A stretch of DNA of 5,367 bases. Origin: Nostoc sp. CHAB 5715. GTDB taxonomy: Bacteria > Cyanobacteriota > Cyanobacteriia > Cyanobacteriales > Nostocaceae. The notes beneath the pieces were generated by a model. That model was not told the origin of the DNA. It saw only the letters and a program-made list of their open reading frames with translations, and searched no databases. Below are positions 1 to 5,181 of the stretch, piece after piece. Location: NCBI RefSeq assembly GCF_020829685.1, contig NZ_JAIVFR010000513.1, positions 1 through 5,367 of the forward strand. The letters run 5' to 3'. The translations under genes and the position numbers were made by a program. How positions within the stretch are numbered: the stretch's first letter is position 1; each line of letters begins with the position of its first letter.

Positions 1-73
1 TGGATCTCATCGTATGCTATAGGACTCCTATTTGATTTTTGAAAAAACTCCGTACAACTCGAAAGGGCTGATT
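1..73. repeat. Gene-free left edge with a short palindrome, probably part of a dispersed repeat
   Basis: No open reading frame of note is visible here. Positions 19-31 form the perfect palindrome ATAGGA-C-TCCTAT, followed by a T-rich then A-rich stretch (TTTGATTTTTGAAAAAA). The wording is reminiscent of the ends of dispersed or insertion elements in Nostoc-type genomes, but that is a recollection, not a demonstrated match. The left boundary lies outside the window. Confidence 0.3.
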
Positions 74-108
74 CCCTACTCCCTACTCCCTACTCCCTAC
101 TCCCCACT
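74..108. repeat. Heptamer short tandem repeat (STRR), CCCTACT x4 plus one variant
   Basis: Four exact copies of CCCTACT occupy 74-80, 81-87, 88-94 and 95-101, followed by a variant CCCCACT (102-108). Such heptameric short tandemly repeated repetitive sequences are well known as scattered intergenic repeats of heterocyst-forming cyanobacteria. The array ends two bases beyond the stop codon (111-113) of the minus-strand gene, so it lies in that gene's 3' flank. Copy number in such arrays commonly varies between strains. Confidence 0.85.
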
Positions 109-110
109 AT

Positions 111-437
111 CTACTGAACCACCAATTGGATGTTTTGCAGTTGACATTTCGTCTGGGCCGTACCCAGGCGTTCAATTACCTGTTCAGCACTCATCAGACG
201 CTTGAGTACTACTTGGCCTATGGTCTTACTGGCAATTACTGGTGTTGTTGGCTTCACTTCCACGGTTAAAACGGCTTCTTCAACTCGATAAAGCCATAGC
301 AATTCGTTTTGTTCCACTAAACAAATATTCATTCGCTGAATATCTGGTTGGCGTCGCCATGCGGTTATTTGCCAGAGTCCATCAGATGCCCAGACTCTCG
401 CAACTGCCCATCCCTCAGATAGAAAGAAATACTTCAC
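111..437 (-). CDS. Small conserved-looking hypothetical protein, 108 aa
   Basis: I do not recognise a named family; the sequence has the feel of a short cyanobacterial hypothetical protein. The start is GTG at 437-435. It is the only usable start, because the frame meets an in-frame TGA eight codons upstream with no other start between. No clear Shine-Dalgarno sequence precedes it. The protein is soluble-looking, with no signal peptide or membrane segment. The N-terminal half is rich in aromatics (YFF, GLWQITAWRRQP, LLWLYRVEEA) and probably forms a small beta-rich fold; the C-terminal half (IGQVVLKRLMSAEQVIERLG) looks helical. It is transcribed away from the methyltransferase, so the two are divergent across about 290 bp. 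The TAG stop abuts the heptamer repeat array. A plus-strand frame over the same bases (242-445) has a weaker, less protein-like composition and was taken to be the shadow. Confidence 0.65.
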   Translation of the reverse strand: MKYFFLSEGWAVARVWASDGLWQITAWRRQPDIQRMNICLVEQNELLWLYRVEEAVLTVEVKPTTPVIASKTIGQVVLKRLMSAEQVIERLGTAQTKCQLQNIQLVVQ

Positions 438-483
438 GTTTTTAGTCTCACTATTAGACTTTCAATCTGCTATTTACGATATT

Positions 484-507
484 GTATATTATTTGTTAAT
501 AATGTAT
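484..507. promoter_or_regulatory. AT-rich palindrome in the divergent intergenic region (possible operator)
   Basis: ATTATT (488-493) and AATAAT (498-503) form a perfect 6-bp inverted repeat around TGTT, with partial further pairing outside. It lies between two divergently transcribed genes (starts at 437 on minus and 727 on plus), where a regulator could bind. The whole stretch is very AT-rich, so chance palindromes are expected; this is only a candidate. The rest of 438-726 shows no coding potential and nothing else I can name. Confidence 0.2.
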
Positions 508-646
508 AACTAATGATATTTTAACTTAAGGTGGTCTAAATTATTACCCACTTCTTAATAGAAAAAATACTTATTTACCTCATTTAACTCAGTCCAATGA
601 ATAACATAATTATCATATCTGATTTTAAACTACTAGTTTGATTTTA

Positions 647-675
647 TTGCCAAGTTCATGATAAATCTTTATATA
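647..675 (+). promoter_or_regulatory. Candidate sigma70-type promoter for the methyltransferase gene
   Basis: TTGCCA (647-652) is a good -35 match and TATATA (670-675) a reasonable -10, separated by 17 bp, the ideal spacing. Transcription would start around 682, about 45 bp upstream of the ATG at 727. The gene has a weak AGG (719-721) five bases before the ATG as ribosome-binding site. The AT-rich context provides alternative TATA-like hexamers, so the exact -10 is uncertain. Confidence 0.4.
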
Positions 676-726
676 TATTATAGTAAGCAAATGCCAAATA
701 TAATTTTAGAAATATTTTAGGCAATT

Positions 727-1593
727 ATGAACAAACCTATAAACTCACCATTTAGATATCCTGGTGGCAAATTTTATGCTCGTAATTTGATTCTTAATCA
801 TATTCCTTCTCACTCATATTATGCTGAACCTTTTGCTGGAGGTGGATCTATCTTTTTTGTAAAAAATAAAGTAAATATTAATTGGCTCAATGATATTGAT
901 GAATTATTAATAAATACCTTATTAATAATTCGAGATCAACCTGAAGAATTAATAAAATTTTTAGAAGGTAAATCTGCTACTAAAGAAAGACATACATATT
1001 ACAAAAATGAATTCATACCACAAAATGAATTAGAACAAGCTGGTAGATGGTTTTACCTCAATAGAACCTCCTACTCTGGAATCATGAAGCATCAGAACTG
1101 TTATTGGGGATATGGTGATAAATACAGTATGCGTCCAGAGAATTGGCCCAGAAATATACGTCGAACTTCTGAGAAACTTCAAAACGTTAAAATTACTAAT
1201 CTCGACTTTGAAGAAGTTATCGAATCTGTACCTGATGGATCTTTCTTATTTATTGATCCTCCTTATTTCAATGCAGATCAAGATAAATTTTATGTTCATT
1301 CATTTTCTAAAGACGATCATTTCAGGCTATGCCAAATATTAAACAAACATAAGCAGAGAATAAAATTTCTTATAACTTACGATAATAGCGAAGCAATTAG
1401 AAAACTATATGAATGGGCATTGGAAATACACGACAAAGAATGGAATTATACAATTAATAGAACCGACGATCAAAAAAATGGAAAAAGTAAACAAAATAAC
1501 TTTAAAGGTGAACGATACAAGGGGAAAGAAATTTTTATATTAAGCTACTCTTCTCTTGAACTTACTTCTCAAAATTATGAACAGTTAATTTAA
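727..1593 (+). CDS. D12-class (Dam-like) N6-adenine-specific DNA methyltransferase, 288 aa
   Basis: This enzyme should transfer a methyl group from S-adenosylmethionine to the N6 of adenine in a short DNA target. Motifs appear in the order expected for the D12 (alpha) class that includes Dam, M.DpnII and M.EcoRV: FRYPGGK at 9-15 (motif X); AEPFAGGGS at 33-41 (SAM-binding motif I); NDID at 55-58; a recognition region at about 60-165 with NRTSYSGI at 112-119; the catalytic DPPY at 177-180 (motif IV); ITYDNSE at 216-222; and a C-terminal KGKEIFILSY strand. Length and motif set are those of an intact enzyme. The specificity cannot be read from sequence; GATC is possible. Composition is strikingly AT-rich (11 G/C in bases 901-960, against 28 in 3421-3480), consistent with horizontal acquisition. 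No complete restriction enzyme gene is in the window, but a minus-strand coding remnant converges on its 3' end, so it may be an orphan left from a restriction-modification pair. Confidence 0.93.
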   Translation: MNKPINSPFRYPGGKFYARNLILNHIPSHSYYAEPFAGGGSIFFVKNKVNINWLNDIDELLINTLLIIRDQPEELIKFLEGKSATKERHTYYKNEFIPQNELEQAGRWFYLNRTSYSGIMKHQNCYWGYGDKYSMRPENWPRNIRRTSEKLQNVKITNLDFEEVIESVPDGSFLFIDPPYFNADQDKFYVHSFSKDDHFRLCQILNKHKQRIKFLITYDNSEAIRKLYEWALEIHDKEWNYTINRTDDQKNGKSKQNNFKGERYKGKEIFILSYSSLELTSQNYEQLI

Positions 1594-1665
1594 AATTTTT
1601 AAATTATTCTATATAAATAATCAATGTAAATGAGGCGATTATCTAAAGTTTTAGAAGTAATTCAT

Positions 1666-1688
1666 CGAAGAAAGCTTCGCATTTTTTT
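1666..1688 (+). terminator. Candidate intrinsic terminator downstream of the methyltransferase
   Basis: CGAAG (1666-1670) pairs with CTTCG (1675-1679) around an AAAG loop, followed by CA and a run of seven Ts (1682-1688). The layout is that of a short Rho-independent terminator about 73 bp after the methyltransferase stop. The stem is only five base pairs, and the site would fall inside the minus-strand coding remnant if that is real, so confidence is moderate to low. Confidence 0.35.
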
Positions 1689-1692
1689 ATTT

Positions 1693-1769
1693 CTATCCAT
1701 TTATTTTTTGCACAGGGAACTCCTGTGGATTCTAAATTTTTAACATTGCCAAAATTAATAAATGGATAG
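1693..1769. repeat. Nested inverted repeat, 77 bp: 13-bp outer stem, 5-bp continuation, internal hairpin
   Basis: CTATCCATTTATT (1693-1705) is the exact reverse complement of AATAAATGGATAG (1757-1769). The stem continues after a two-base bulge (1755-1756) with TTTTG (1706-1710) pairing to CAAAA (1750-1754). Directly inside, CACAGG (1711-1716) pairs with CCTGTG (1722-1727) around the loop GAACT, leaving 1728-1749 unpaired. The whole would fold as a bulged stem carrying an internal hairpin on either strand. TT flanks both ends. It could be a tiny non-autonomous element, a structured RNA, or a structure inside a decayed gene; nothing identifies which. Confidence 0.55.
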
Positions 1770-1788
1770 TTAGGTAAGTTCTACATAC

Positions 1789-1915
1789 TATAGCAGTCCT
1801 AAATCATTTGTGAAAATTATATATCTCTTTTTTCTTTCTTCTCTTTGCGTCCTTGGCGTTCTTGGCGGTTCGTTTCCTTATATATATTTTTCACGACTCA
1901 TTTAGGATTGCTATA
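1789..1915. mobile_element. MITE-like element, 127 bp, with imperfect 28-bp terminal inverted repeats
   Basis: The left end (1789-1816), beginning TATAGCAGTCCTAAAT, matches the reverse complement of the right end (1888-1915), beginning TATAGCAATCCTAAAT, at 24 of 28 positions. Pairing then continues into TATATAT tracts on each side. TA dinucleotides at both outer ends could be target duplications of the kind made by IS630/Tc1-type transposases. The core (about 1825-1880) is pyrimidine-rich, followed by CTTTGCGTCC and two near-repeats CTTGGCGTT / CTTGGCGGTT. That wording recurs in many Nostoc-type genomes in my recollection. No transposase is encoded, so it would be non-autonomous. Its right end sits four bases before the open frame of the following ATPase, and its left end a few bases from the minus-strand remnant; it probably separated or truncated both. 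Confidence 0.7.
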
Positions 1916-1939
1916 TAATTTCTAGAGTGCAAGACGTTA

Positions 1940-2704
1940 TTGCTAAACAGCAACTTACTCAAACGCCATCCCCTACAAAACGCCGCCATTATCGGTAAAA
2001 AGCGCAGTGGTAAAACATCCCTGCTGCACTACTTAAAAAATATCACCACCACCCCAGCAGAACAGCTGCGTCCTGAGCAAAAATCTGACTGGCTACCGCA
2101 TCCAGAAAATTACCGTTGGATTTTTGTAGACTTGCAAGACGCACGAATGCAAAGCCGAGAAGGATTGCTAAAGTACATCCTAGAATCACTGAAGATGCAA
2201 GTGCCGACACCTTGCGATTTAGATCGTTTTATGAATGTAGTCAGCGATAATTTGCATTCTCCCACAGTCATCTTATTGGATGAGATTGGCGTTGGCTTGC
2301 AACGCTGTCCAGAATTAGATGATGGCTTTTGGGAATGTTTGCGGTCTTTGGCAACTAACCATACAGGAGGGAATCTAGCATTTGTCTTAGCTACCCCCGA
2401 ATCACCGATTGAAATGGCGCGAAACACAGGACACAGTTCACCCTTTTTCAACATTTTCGGCTACACCGCACATCTGGAAGCATTAACTGAGACAGAAGCG
2501 CGAGAATTGATAGCAAGTTCGCCCATTCCCTTCACTGACGAAGATGTAGAGTGGATTTTGACACAAAGTCGCTACTGGCCACTGTTATTACAAATTCTGT
2601 GTAGAGAAAGATTATTTAACTTAGAAGAAGGAGAGAATAATGATAACTGGCGTGAGGAAGGATTACAACAAATGAAATCATTTACTCATTTATTAAATTC
2701 ATAA
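1940..2704 (+). CDS. STAND/AAA-type P-loop ATPase, apparently 5'-truncated, 254 aa
   Basis: This is an ATP-binding protein of the AAA/STAND group, cytoplasmic, with an unknown partner. Walker A is GKKRSGKTS (19-27), only 18 residues from the start. A conserved FVDLQ strand follows (62-66), then Walker B TVILLDE (109-115), a sensor-1-like strand AFVLATPE (147-154), GYTAHLEALTETEARELI (174-191) and YWPLLLQILC (212-221). The start given is TTG (1940), with no convincing ribosome-binding site and no ATG before Walker A. In relatives a module with a GR(E/D) motif normally precedes this point, as in the FTGR motif of the larger ATPase here. The frame opens only at 1919, just after the MITE-like element, so the 5' end was probably lost there. 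No C-terminal winged-helix domain is visible. It lies 14 bp upstream of the antitoxin gene and may be co-transcribed with it. It may be a pseudogene if expression was lost. Confidence 0.75.
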   Translation: MLNSNLLKRHPLQNAAIIGKKRSGKTSLLHYLKNITTTPAEQLRPEQKSDWLPHPENYRWIFVDLQDARMQSREGLLKYILESLKMQVPTPCDLDRFMNVVSDNLHSPTVILLDEIGVGLQRCPELDDGFWECLRSLATNHTGGNLAFVLATPESPIEMARNTGHSSPFFNIFGYTAHLEALTETEARELIASSPIPFTDEDVEWILTQSRYWPLLLQILCRERLFNLEEGENNDNWREEGLQQMKSFTHLLNS

Positions 2705-2718
2705 CTAGCAGAGTAACC

Positions 2719-2940
2719 ATGAAAGCACACCGAATTGAAACAAAGTTAACTAAAAACGGAACCTTGATTCTTGAGGATTTACCGTTTCAGGCTGGCGAAG
2801 CCGTTGAAATTATCATTCTAGAAAGTCACACTCATCCCCAAGAAGCGAATTTGTATCCTTTGCGTGGCAAACAACCGTACCGTTATGACGATCCTTTTGA
2901 ACCTGCTGTGCCTCTGGAAGATTGGGAAGTCTTGCAATGA
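2719..2940 (+). CDS. Small VapB-like antitoxin, partner of the PIN toxin, 73 aa
   Basis: This would be the labile antitoxin of a type II toxin-antitoxin pair, binding the PIN-domain ribonuclease and probably its own promoter. The N-terminal half (HRIETKLTKNGTLILEDLPFQAGEAVEIIIL, residues 4-34) has the alternating-strand look of an AbrB/MazE-type swapped-hairpin fold. The C-terminal tail (YRYDDPFEPAVPLEDWEVLQ) is acidic and aromatic, as expected of a segment that wraps around a toxin. Length is normal, so the gene looks intact. The ATG at 2719 has a weak AGAG five bases upstream. The stop codon overlaps the toxin start in ATGA (2937-2940), the classic translationally coupled arrangement. Family assignment rests mainly on this context; I cannot name a specific antitoxin family with certainty. 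Confidence 0.75.
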   Translation: MKAHRIETKLTKNGTLILEDLPFQAGEAVEIIILESHTHPQEANLYPLRGKQPYRYDDPFEPAVPLEDWEVLQ

Positions 2941-3239
2941 TTATACTGGATACCCATATATGGGTTTGGTGGGTTCAAGGTGATGCAAGACTGACCAAAC
3001 AACATCAGAACTGGCTGCAACAATATGAACCCCAAGGGTTAGGAATCAGCATCATGTCTTGTTGGGAAGTTGCAAAATTGGTAGAGATTGGCAAGCTAAC
3101 TCTACCGTATCCAATTGAGGAGTGGTTAACAGAAGCTTTAGCTTATCCAGGAGTGCAGTTACTCGAACTGACAATACCAATTATCGTTGAATCAACCGAA
3201 CTCACAGGTTTTCACCGTCTGGAATTATCTGCTCTATAG
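2937..3239 (+). pseudogene. vapC: VapC-type PIN-domain toxin, 3'-truncated, 100 aa
   Basis: Intact relatives are Mg-dependent ribonucleases that stop translation when freed from their antitoxin. MIILDTHIWVWW at the N-terminus carries the first PIN acid (D5) and SCWEVAKL the second (E44). The homology then runs up to STELTGFHR (residues 86-94). In PIN toxins of this type the HR is normally followed by DPADQLIVATA, which provides the remaining catalytic acids, and then by about 30 more residues. Here the frame instead reads LELSAL and stops (TAG 3237-3239), so the last acidic cluster and the C-terminal strands are missing and the enzyme should be dead. I chose ATG 2937, which overlaps the antitoxin stop, over a TTG at 2922, because it gives the usual MIILDTH start. 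The break lies at about 3218, where the sequence changes into the interior of the following ATPase gene. Confidence 0.82.
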
Positions 3240-4869
3240 ATTAGACAAAGGGCGTAACAGTAAAAGCCCTTGTTTATTGCGCTTTCACTCCGCCTTCTGG
3301 GATGAGTGGCAACGTTTACATCTGCCCGGCTTGGATGAGCATCTCCTCTTGGTCATCGAAAATAACACAGTTGAAGGAAAAGCAGCCCTAGAATATCTCA
3401 GTACCAGTCGCCAACGCTGGACAGCCAAACCTGCAAAAGTTGAACTGGATGCACGCAGTTTACAAAGCTCGGCTGATGTAGAAGCCATCCGTAAAGCTCA
3501 TCGCAGTCTGGTAACTAGCGAACTAGAGAGTGAAGTTAGCTCTCTACTACGAATCTTTAGCCGTATCAGCGAGGATGTTGATGCTGCTCTCAATCAAGCA
3601 AGTACTTATAACCAGCGCTTACTCCTCAGAGATGTTGCAGATGAATTAAATCTACAGTTGCAAAACTTCGTTCGTAGCAGCGACAAATACACAGTCCGTT
3701 TCTACCCCATTATCAAAAGTTGGCGTGAGATAGTAACTAACTATATAGAAGAACTGGCTAAAATTACTGAACTCCGCCAAGAGATTGACTCGCCTAACAT
3801 CATTGGCGTACCCCTCACACAGGAGCAAGAAATTTTCACGGGGCGTGATGACATTGCCGCACGTATTGAGCAACTACTGAGCGATCGCCGTCGTCCACCT
3901 CTGCTACTATACGGTCAGCGACGTATGGGTAAAACTTCCCTCCTCAACAACATCGGAAAATTACTACCCAATTCCATCATCCCGATGTTTGTAGACTTGC
4001 AAGGCGCACCTTCATCAGCTAGTGACTATGCAGGTTTTCTCTACAACCTGGCTAGAGATATGGAGAAGTCAGCGAAAAAGCAAGGTTTAACTCTACCGTC
4101 CCTAGCCCGCGAAGTGTTAAAATCTGACCCCTTCACTTATTTCTATGAATGGCTAGATAAAGTAGAACAGGCTTTAGAACAAAATACCGCCTTACTAGCG
4201 CTAGATGAATTTGAGGTGCTAGACAACGCCATAGCCAAAGGTCGCTTTGATGAACAGGATGTTTTGGGTATGCTGCGTCACCTCATCCAGCATCGTCCCC
4301 GCTTCAAGGTGTTACTGGCTGGCTCTCATACTATCGAAGAATATCAGCGCTGGGCTAGTTATCTGATTAATGTCCAAGTAGTGCATATCTCCTACCTCAA
4401 AGAAGCGGAAGCACGACAATTAATTGAACGTCCCGTCAAAGATTTTACTCTCCGCTATGAACCTAACGCCGTTGAACGAGTGCTACAACTCACCCGTTGT
4501 CATCCATTCTTAGTACAACTACTCTGCGCGGAAATTATTGTCCTTAAGAACGAACAAGACCCCTCTATCCGGCGATTAGCAACTTTAGCTGATGTGGAAG
4601 CAGCGATACCAGAAGCTTTGCAAAGTGGTGGTTTTTTCTTTGCTGACATTCAAAATAACCAAGTAGACGCCACTGGACAAGCTATTCTACGTTTTATCGC
4701 CGCTCAAGGGGAAGGGGCTATAGTTAGCCGCCAAACTCTATTGCAACAGTTCCCTGATGCTGATATTACTTTCAACTTGCTGTTGCAACGTGAGTTAATT
4801 GAGGAAGTTGACGACGGCTATGGCTTCCAGGTGGAGTTGATTCGCCGTTGGTTTTTCAACCGGACATGA
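3187..4869 (+). CDS. Large STAND-type P-loop ATPase with C-terminal winged helix, probably 5'-truncated, 560 aa
   Basis: This is a multidomain ATPase of the STAND/AAA_16 type, a group of signal-responsive switches often tied to regulation or defence; its trigger and target are unknown. Residues from about 13 to 200 form a largely helical region (FHSAFWDEWQRL at 33-44; helices at 95-200). FTGR (217-220) is the usual lead-in to the nucleotide-binding domain. Walker A is GQRRMGKTS (243-251), FVDLQ is at 268-272, Walker B LLALDEFE at 336-343, a sensor-1-like VLLAGSHT at 375-382, RCHPFLVQLLC at 437-447, and a winged helix at about 495-556. The TTG at 3187 is only the first available start: its first dozen codons are vapC DNA read in another frame. 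Homology seems to begin mid-protein at NYLLYRLDKGRN, so an N-terminal part, possibly membrane-anchored, was lost in the join. No ATG occurs before Walker A, so a full-length product is doubtful. It is related to the ATPase upstream. The TGA stop is followed at once by an in-frame tandem repeat. Confidence 0.8.
   Translation: MNQPNSQVFTVWNYLLYRLDKGRNSKSPCLLRFHSAFWDEWQRLHLPGLDEHLLLVIENNTVEGKAALEYLSTSRQRWTAKPAKVELDARSLQSSADVEAIRKAHRSLVTSELESEVSSLLRIFSRISEDVDAALNQASTYNQRLLLRDVADELNLQLQNFVRSSDKYTVRFYPIIKSWREIVTNYIEELAKITELRQEIDSPNIIGVPLTQEQEIFTGRDDIAARIEQLLSDRRRPPLLLYGQRRMGKTSLLNNIGKLLPNSIIPMFVDLQGAPSSASDYAGFLYNLARDMEKSAKKQGLTLPSLAREVLKSDPFTYFYEWLDKVEQALEQNTALLALDEFEVLDNAIAKGRFDEQDVLGMLRHLIQHRPRFKVLLAGSHTIEEYQRWASYLINVQVVHISYLKEAEARQLIERPVKDFTLRYEPNAVERVLQLTRCHPFLVQLLCAEIIVLKNEQDPSIRRLATLADVEAAIPEALQSGGFFFADIQNNQVDATGQAILRFIAAQGEGAIVSRQTLLQQFPDADITFNLLLQRELIEEVDDGYGFQVELIRRWFFNRT
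3881..3888. other. HIP1 octameric palindrome GCGATCGC
   Basis: This is the highly iterated palindrome typical of many cyanobacterial genomes, here inside the large ATPase gene at codons for SDRR, just before Walker A. It supports a cyanobacterial host and suggests the ATPase gene has resided in such a genome. None is present in the methyltransferase region. Confidence 0.9.
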
Positions 4870-4871
4870 TA

Positions 4872-5136
4872 TCAAAGACTCATTAACGGAGTTCAAAGAC
4901 TCATTCACGAGTATCAAAGACTCGTTCACGAGTATCAAAGACTCGTTCACGAGTATCAAAGACTCATTCACGAGTATCAAAGACTCATTCACGGAGTTCA
5001 AAGACTCGTTCACGAGTATCAAAGACTCATTCACGAGTATCAAAGACTCATTCACGAGTATCAAAGACTCGTTCACGAGTATCAAAGACTCATTCACGAG
5101 TATCAAAGACTCGTTCACGAGTATCAAAGACTCGTT
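4872..5136. repeat. Tandem array of twelve 21-bp units plus a 13-bp partial unit
   Basis: Units start with TCAAAGACTC at 4872, 4893, 4914, 4935, 4956, 4977, 4998, 5019, 5040, 5061, 5082, 5103 and 5124 (partial). All full units are exactly 21 bp. The core is ACTCRTTCACGAGT, where R is A in units 1, 2, 5, 6, 8, 9 and 11 and G in units 3, 4, 7, 10, 12 and 13. G units hold a perfect 6-bp inverted repeat (ACTCGT/ACGAGT). Units 1 and 6 end CGGAGT instead of CGAGTA, a change that keeps the length. The array begins two bases after the ATPase stop codon, and the frame of that gene stays open through it, reading QRL(I/V)HEY per unit. There are no spacers, so it is not a CRISPR array. It might be an untranslated minisatellite, a former coding tail, or an RNA hairpin array. 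Confidence 0.95.
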
Positions 5137-5181
5137 GAGCGCAATATATTGTGCCCCTACAATGATTTTGAATACTAGAAG

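Larger units (their letters stand above)
1643..1780 (-). pseudogene. Possible 3' remnant of an unknown gene convergent with the methyltransferase
   Basis: The minus strand is open for 45 codons from 1780 to a TAG at 1645-1643. The translation looks protein-like (it begins NLPNYPFINFGNVKN, continues KNKWIEIKKCEAFFDELL and ends LKL) rather than like a random AT-rich frame. There is no start codon, and a stop lies just upstream (1783-1781), a few bases from the MITE-like element at 1789-1915, so the 5' part is missing. Base composition matches the adjacent AT-rich methyltransferase, and the convergent position is typical of restriction-modification partners. A restriction endonuclease C-terminus is therefore an attractive guess, but no family motif is visible. 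An alternative is that the frame is fortuitous, as the same bases carry an extensive inverted repeat (1693-1769). Confidence 0.35.

Noticed and set aside
242..445. Plus-strand ORF of 67 residues opposite the small hypothetical gene
   Set aside because: It overlaps the better-composed minus-strand frame. It has no ribosome-binding site and its translation is arginine/leucine-rich, like an antisense shadow.
444..460. AGTCT/AGACT inverted repeat upstream of the minus-strand gene
   Set aside because: Five base pairs with a seven-base loop and no T-tract is within chance expectation.
1112..1342. Alternative-frame ORF inside the methyltransferase
   Set aside because: It lies wholly within the methyltransferase, which has all expected motifs in its own frame.
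1587..1605. AATTTAAAA/TTTTAAATT palindrome at the methyltransferase stop as a terminator
   Set aside because: It is A/T only with virtually no loop and no G-C pairs, so it is too weak; the hairpin at 1666-1688 is the better candidate.
1693..1769. Retron-type non-coding RNA
   Set aside because: The nested stem is superficially similar, but it is short and no reverse transcriptase is present in the window.
2110..2454. Minus-strand ORF opposite the first ATPase
   Set aside because: It is fully antisense to a gene with clear Walker motifs; its serine/lysine/cysteine-rich translation has no recognisable domain.
2922..2936. TTG at 2922 as the vapC start
   Set aside because: The ATG at 2937 overlaps the antitoxin stop in ATGA and gives the standard MIILDTH N-terminus of PIN toxins.
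3285..3873. Two minus-strand ORFs (3285-3488 and 3652-3873) opposite the large ATPase
   Set aside because: Both are antisense to a convincing coding sequence and have no independent evidence.
4795..5127. Minus-strand ORF of 110 residues with NESLILV repeats
   Set aside because: It is the 21-bp array read backwards plus the antisense of the ATPase end. It starts with TTG inside a repeat and has no ribosome-binding site or unique sequence upstream. A period divisible by three keeps such frames open without selection.
4872..5136. CRISPR array
   Set aside because: Units are directly contiguous with no spacers, and no cas genes are present.
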